Assembly (NCBI GenBank): GCA_910583885.1
Contig: CAJUAC010000037.1
Coordinates: 1 to 26,641 of the forward strand
Direction: 5' to 3'
Source of the DNA: an uncultured Oscillospiraceae bacterium
Lineage (GTDB): Bacteria; Bacillota; Clostridia; Oscillospirales; Oscillospiraceae
DNA length: 26,641 nt
The notes beneath the pieces were generated by a model, which saw only the letters and a program-made list of their open reading frames with translations, was not told where the DNA came from and searched no databases. How positions within the stretch are numbered: position 1 is the first letter of the stretch; each line of letters opens with the position of its first letter. Both the position numbers and the translations under genes were made by a program. Below are positions 23,441 through 26,641 of the stretch, one piece after another.

Positions 23441-24418
23441 TTGACAGAGCTATTCCATGTGAACACAGATTCGGGCGTGCCGGTCTACCGGCAGCTGGTG
23501 GACGAGATCCGCTCCGCCGTCAAGCTGGGGAAGATCGCCCCGGACGCGCAGCTGCCCACGGTGCTGCACATGGCGGAGCAGCTGGGGTTGGCCCGGGGCA
23601 CAGTCAAGCGGGCCTATGATGAGCTGGAGCGGCTGGGCCTGGTGGAGAAGGTCCAGGGCCGGGGCACCTTCGTCTGCTACCACCCCCCGGGCCGTACTGG
23701 CCGGAAGGAGCAGGCCATGGAGATGATCGACCTGATGCTGGACAAGATGGACGAGCTGGGCTTCTCCACAGAGGAGGTCAGCATCTTCCTGGACCTGAAG
23801 CTGCGGGAGCGGGCGGTCAATACGCCCAGCCTCAAGGTGGCGCTCATTGAGTGCAACCCGGAGAACCTCTCCCAGATAGCGGCCCAGCTGCGCAAGATCG
23901 AGGGGATCGAGCTCTATTCCTACCTCCTCGCCCATGTGGAGGCCTACCCCTACAACCTGGATGAGGAGATGGATCTCATCGTCACCACCAGCGAACACGC
24001 GGATTTCCTCCGCAGTGTCCTCACCGAGCGGGAGAAAATTGCAAGAGTCGCGCTGCGTCTGTCGTTATCCAGCATGGCGCAGATTGTCCGGCTCCCTCCT
24101 GGGGAGCGGGCTGGCATCCTGGGATGCAGCCGCCGCTTCGGGGACTTGCTCTATGCCGCCTGTGCCGCCTACGCCAGCAATGTGCTCACAGACCCGCCCG
24201 CCGTCATCTCCCGGGATTTCGATTGGCAGACCTTTTTAGCAGGGAAAACAGCAATTCTGATCCCGGACGGCCTGGAAAAGTTCCTGGAACCGGAGGGGAT
24301 CCAGTTCCTGCGGGATTTCGCCAAGCAGGGGAAGCTGATCCGGTGCGTCTATGAGATCGATGAGGGCTCCTTCCTCTATTTGCAGGAAAAAATAGAACAC
24401 CTGCGTGATAAGTCCTAG
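23441..24418 (+). CDS. GntR-family transcriptional regulator
   Basis: The 325-residue protein has an N-terminal winged helix typical of GntR (about 12-80: PVYRQLVDEIRSAVKLGKIA, QLPTVLHMAEQLGLARGTVK, ELERLGLVEKVQGRGTF). A C-terminal region of about 240 residues (about 85-325) starts with a helical linker and has alternating strands and helices (VALIECNPENLSQIA, DLIVTTSEHADFL). This is unlike the standard FadR or UTRA effector domains and may be a periplasmic-binding-like ligand fold. The start is TTG at 23441 with a GGAAGGAGGG SD (23425-23434). Its place between the two halves of the glutamate island makes it the likely local regulator. It ends 6 bases before a strong terminator. Confidence 0.88.
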   Translation: MTELFHVNTDSGVPVYRQLVDEIRSAVKLGKIAPDAQLPTVLHMAEQLGLARGTVKRAYDELERLGLVEKVQGRGTFVCYHPPGRTGRKEQAMEMIDLMLDKMDELGFSTEEVSIFLDLKLRERAVNTPSLKVALIECNPENLSQIAAQLRKIEGIELYSYLLAHVEAYPYNLDEEMDLIVTTSEHADFLRSVLTEREKIARVALRLSLSSMAQIVRLPPGERAGILGCSRRFGDLLYAACAAYASNVLTDPPAVISRDFDWQTFLAGKTAILIPDGLEKFLEPEGIQFLRDFAKQGKLIRCVYEIDEGSFLYLQEKIEHLRDKS

Positions 24419-24424
24419 CCGGTT

Positions 24425-24466
24425 GGCCGCGCTTTCTGCAAAAATGCAGGAAGCGCGGCCTCTTTC
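24425..24466 (+). terminator. Terminator after the GntR gene
   Basis: A 16-base stem (24425-24440 with 24445-24460, one G-T wobble) around an AAAA loop is followed by TCTTTCTTGC. It divides the island into two transcription units. Confidence 0.9.
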
Positions 24467-24506
24467 TTGCAAAAGCAGGAAAAAATGAAAGAATTTCTGC
24501 TGCCTC

Positions 24507-24535
24507 TTGACAAAAGATATAGTCCAATGTATTAT
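24507..24535 (+). promoter_or_regulatory. Promoter for glmS-glmL-glmE
   Basis: TTGACA (24507-24512), a 17-base spacer and TATTAT (24530-24535). The leader is about 50 bases and holds a small hairpin (TGGGC-CTA-GCCCA, 24551-24563); it is too short for a cobalamin riboswitch. The spacer contains the GATATAGTCCA word shared with the cit operon. Confidence 0.8.
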
Positions 24536-24591
24536 ATAGATATATGCTTTTGGGCCTAGCCCAGGCAACTAACGATGCAGAGGTGTCTTCT

Positions 24592-25026
24592 ATGGAGAGC
24601 GGGAAAAAGAAGGTTTTAGTGATCGGCGTCATCGGCGCGGACGTACACGCGGTGGGCAACAAAATCCTGTACCACGCGTTTACGGAGGCCGGCTTTGAGG
24701 TGGTAAACCTGGGCGTCATGGTATCCCAGGAGGAGTACATTGCGGCGGCAATCGAGTCAAATGCCGACGCCATTGTGATCTCCTCCCTGTACGGGCAGGG
24801 CGAGCTGGACTGCCGGGGGATGCGGGAGAAGTGCGACGAGGCGGGCCTGAAAGGGATCCCCCTGCTGGTGGGCGGCAACATCGTCATCGGCAAGCAGACC
24901 TTTGAGGACGTGGAGAAGCGTTTCAAGGAGATGGGCTTTGACAGGGCCTTCCCCCCCAACACCCTGCCGGAGACTACCATTGAGGCGCTCCGGGAGCTCT
25001 TGCACATGGAGGGCGAGACGGCATGA
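24592..25026 (+). CDS. glmS: Glutamate (methylaspartate) mutase, cobalamin-binding S (sigma) subunit
   Basis: The S subunit binds the coenzyme B12 used to rearrange L-glutamate to (2S,3S)-3-methylaspartate together with the E subunit. The 144-residue Rossmann-like protein shows the DxHxxG cobalamin motif as DVHAVG (17-22), with the cobalt-ligating His19. It also has the conserved SSLYGQ (64-69) and VGGNIVIG (93-100) nucleotide-tail contacts. The ATG at 24592 has an AGAGGTG SD at a good distance; an in-frame ATG at 24544 would lie at the transcript's very 5' end. The stop overlaps glmL by four bases. The symbol glmS here is not glucosamine-6-phosphate synthase. Confidence 0.95.
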   Translation: MESGKKKVLVIGVIGADVHAVGNKILYHAFTEAGFEVVNLGVMVSQEEYIAAAIESNADAIVISSLYGQGELDCRGMREKCDEAGLKGIPLLVGGNIVIGKQTFEDVEKRFKEMGFDRAFPPNTLPETTIEALRELLHMEGETA

Positions 25027-26414
25027 GGCCAGTGCTGCTCATCGACTTTGGCAGTACATACACCAAGCTCACGGCGGTTGACCTCGAAGCGGGCACGCTG
25101 CTGGGGACGGCCGCGGCCTACACCACGGTGCAGACGGACGTTGGCGACGGCCTGCGGGAGGGCCTTGCCCGGCTGGAGGAACGGACGGGCAAGCTGGACT
25201 TTGCGGAGACCTTTGCCTGCTCCTCCGCCGCCGGCGGGCTGCGCATGATCGCCAGCGGGCTGGTGCCGGAGCTGACCAGCGAGGCGGCCAAGCTGGCCAG
25301 CCTGGGCGCTGGGGCCAAGATTGTGGGGCTCTACTCCTTCCAGCTGACGGAGGACGACCTGGCCGACATCCAGGCGGCCAAGCCGGACATCTTCCTGCTG
25401 GTGGGCGGCACCGACGGGGGCAACCAGGAGTGCATCCTCCACAATGCAAAGATGCTCGCCACCCTGCCGCCGGCCTTCCCCATTGTGGTGGCCGGGAACC
25501 GGGTGGCGGCGCGGGAGTGCGAACGCATCCTGGCCGGGCACGAGGTCTATATCTGCCCCAACGTCATGCCCAAGTTCGGCGTTTTGCAGATCGAGCCCAC
25601 CCAGAACAAAATCCGGGAAATTTTCCTCAGCCGCATTGTCCAGGCCAAGGGGCTCACCCAGCTGACGGGCCTCCTGTCCGATATCCTGATGCCCACCCCC
25701 GCCGCTGTGCTCCAGGCCATGGAGCTGCTCTCGAAGGGCTGCGAGGGGGAGCCGGGCATTGGCGAGCTGATCGCCGTGGACGTAGGCGGTGCCACCACCG
25801 ATATTTATTCCATGGCCAATGGGATGCCCGAGCAGGCGAACACCGTGTACAAGGGCCTGCCGGAGCCCTTCTCCAAACGGACCGTGGAGGGGGATATCGG
25901 GATGCGCTACAGCATCCAGGGCATTGTGGAGGCGGCGGGGATGGAGCGCGTGTGCGCCCTGTCCGGCCTCACCCAGGAGCGGGCGGAGGAGCTGATCTCC
26001 CGTCTGCGCAGCCACACGGACCTGCTGCCGGACGGCGACGCGGAGCTGGAGGCGCTGGACAACGCCCTGGCCTCCCTGGCGGTGGAGACGGCCGTCACCC
26101 GCCACGCGGGCACCATGGAGGAGACCTATACCCTCATGGGCCGTACTTTTGTCCAATCTGGTAAAAACCTGACCGGCGTGAGGCAGATCGTCGTCACCGG
26201 CGGCAGCCTCATCCACGCCCAGCGGGTGGCGGAGATCGCGCGGCACGCGCTCTACTCCCCCGCGCAGCCCGCCTCCCTGCGGCCTATGGAGGCGGATGTC
26301 TGGGTGGACCGGTCCTATATCCTGGCCGCAATGGGGCTGCTGTCAGTCCACTATCCGCAGACAGCCCTGCGAATCATGAAAAAGGAGCTGGAGAAATATG
26401 GATATCAAAAATAA
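25023..26414 (+). CDS. glmL: Glutamate mutase-associated ATPase GlmL/MutL
   Basis: GlmL (MutL of the glutamate mutase operon, not the mismatch-repair protein) is an actin/Hsp70-fold ATPase thought to reactivate or chaperone the B12 enzyme. The 463-residue protein has the phosphate-1 motif IDFGSTYTK (7-15), the phosphate-2-like VDVGGATTDIY (252-262), LLVGGTDGGNQE and a C-terminal VVTGGSLIHA. It starts in the glmS stop codon (ATGA) and overlaps the next gene (glmE) by 17 bases, as in the glmS-mutL-glmE order known from Clostridium tetanomorphum. All three are therefore made from one transcript. Confidence 0.94.
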   Translation: MRPVLLIDFGSTYTKLTAVDLEAGTLLGTAAAYTTVQTDVGDGLREGLARLEERTGKLDFAETFACSSAAGGLRMIASGLVPELTSEAAKLASLGAGAKIVGLYSFQLTEDDLADIQAAKPDIFLLVGGTDGGNQECILHNAKMLATLPPAFPIVVAGNRVAARECERILAGHEVYICPNVMPKFGVLQIEPTQNKIREIFLSRIVQAKGLTQLTGLLSDILMPTPAAVLQAMELLSKGCEGEPGIGELIAVDVGGATTDIYSMANGMPEQANTVYKGLPEPFSKRTVEGDIGMRYSIQGIVEAAGMERVCALSGLTQERAEELISRLRSHTDLLPDGDAELEALDNALASLAVETAVTRHAGTMEETYTLMGRTFVQSGKNLTGVRQIVVTGGSLIHAQRVAEIARHALYSPAQPASLRPMEADVWVDRSYILAAMGLLSVHYPQTALRIMKKELEKYGYQK

Positions 26415-26641
26415 GCGGATTTCCGAGGACGAATTCAGCCGCCTGCGCCAGGAGGTCCTGGCCCAGTGGCCCACGGGGAAGGACGTGGATTTGCAGGAGG
26501 CTGTGGATTACCACAAGGCGATGGAGGACGACCGGATCTTCTCCAAGAAGCTGCTGGCCGCCAAGGAGACGGGCAGGACCTTGGTCCAGCCCCGGGCCGG
26601 CGTGCCGGTCATCAGCGAGCACATCAAGCTCATGGAGCACC
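26398..26641 (+). CDS. glmE: Glutamate (methylaspartate) mutase, E (epsilon) subunit, 5' part only
   Basis: Only the first 81 codons are in the window. The predicted start MDIKNKRISEDEFSRLRQEV continues with WPTGKDVDLQEAVDYHKAM, KNF/KKLLAAKETGRTLVQPRAGV and VISEHIKLMEH. This matches the N-terminus of the GlmE/MutE catalytic subunit, including the arginine of TLVQPRAG expected near the substrate site. The ATG at 26398 lies inside the end of glmL, with GGAG (26386-26389) as SD. The identity rests on this short segment plus the glmS-glmL context. The full protein should be about 480 residues, with the methylaspartate ammonia-lyase gene expected further downstream. Confidence 0.88.
   Translation, partial: MDIKNKRISEDEFSRLRQEVLAQWPTGKDVDLQEAVDYHKAMEDDRIFSKKLLAAKETGRTLVQPRAGVPVISEHIKLMEH

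Noticed and set aside
24536..24591. A cobalamin riboswitch before the B12-dependent glutamate mutase genes
   Set aside because: The predicted leader is only about 50 bases, far too short, and shows no B12-box.
24204..26246. A 680-codon minus-strand open frame across the GntR, glmS and glmL genes
   Set aside because: It runs antisense through three genes with strong family motifs and crosses a terminator and a promoter.

Overview
The window is chromosomal DNA from a GC-rich, spore-forming anaerobe of the class Clostridia. The Oscillospiraceae (Flavonifractor/Lawsonibacter/Pseudoflavonifractor-like) are the best guess. The reasons are the high GC content with low-GC promoter patches, the spore protease GPR, the redox repressor Rex, the YycJ/WalJ-RlmH pair, a type IV ABC-permease-like (CmpB) protein, and amino-acid fermentation genes. 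The genus is inferred and cannot be read from the sequence. I saw no tRNA, rRNA, insertion sequence, phage gene or CRISPR array. Coding density is high and most genes have strong Shine-Dalgarno (SD) sites.

Layout. 1-2.7 kb (+): murA, walJ/yycJ, rlmH. 2.75-5.9 kb (-): a GlgX/isoamylase-type debranching enzyme behind a YhaM-type 3'-5' exonuclease. 6.0-8.9 kb (-): HAD phosphatase, release factor 3 and a small P-loop kinase, driven by a perfect-consensus promoter. 9.0-10.9 kb (+): a lipoprotein, tcdA and a GNAT acetyltransferase in a tightly overlapping operon. 10.95-11.3 kb (-): rpsT with a UUG start. 11.4-14.2 kb (+): gpr, then a ROK sugar kinase overlapping manA. 14.4-16.0 kb (+): an XRE regulator and a CmpB-like membrane protein. 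16.0-18.2 kb (-): an extreme Cys/Gly/Asn peptide, an SLH-domain exported protein, and rex. 18.3-19.2 kb (-): a P-loop ATPase joined to a domain resembling the alanyl-tRNA synthetase editing domain. 19.3-26.6 kb (+): citD-citE-citF, a two-subunit class I fumarase-type hydratase, a GntR regulator, and the cobalamin-dependent glutamate mutase genes glmS-glmL-glmE (last one cut by the window edge).

The right-hand 7.3 kb reads as one catabolic island. Glutamate mutase makes 3-methylaspartate, which a lyase (expected just beyond the window) would deaminate to mesaconate. The class I hydratase would act as mesaconase to give citramalate, and the CitDEF-like complex would act as citramalate lyase to give acetate and pyruvate. 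This is the methylaspartate route of glutamate fermentation, so the homology names citrate lyase and fumarase are probably wrong for these genes. A short motif shared by the three intergenic regions of the island is a candidate GntR operator.

The least explained items are the 27-cysteine peptide with a sigma-K-like promoter, the ATPase/AlaRS-editing-like protein divergent from citD, and the Rex-like site plus perfect inverted repeat upstream of rex.
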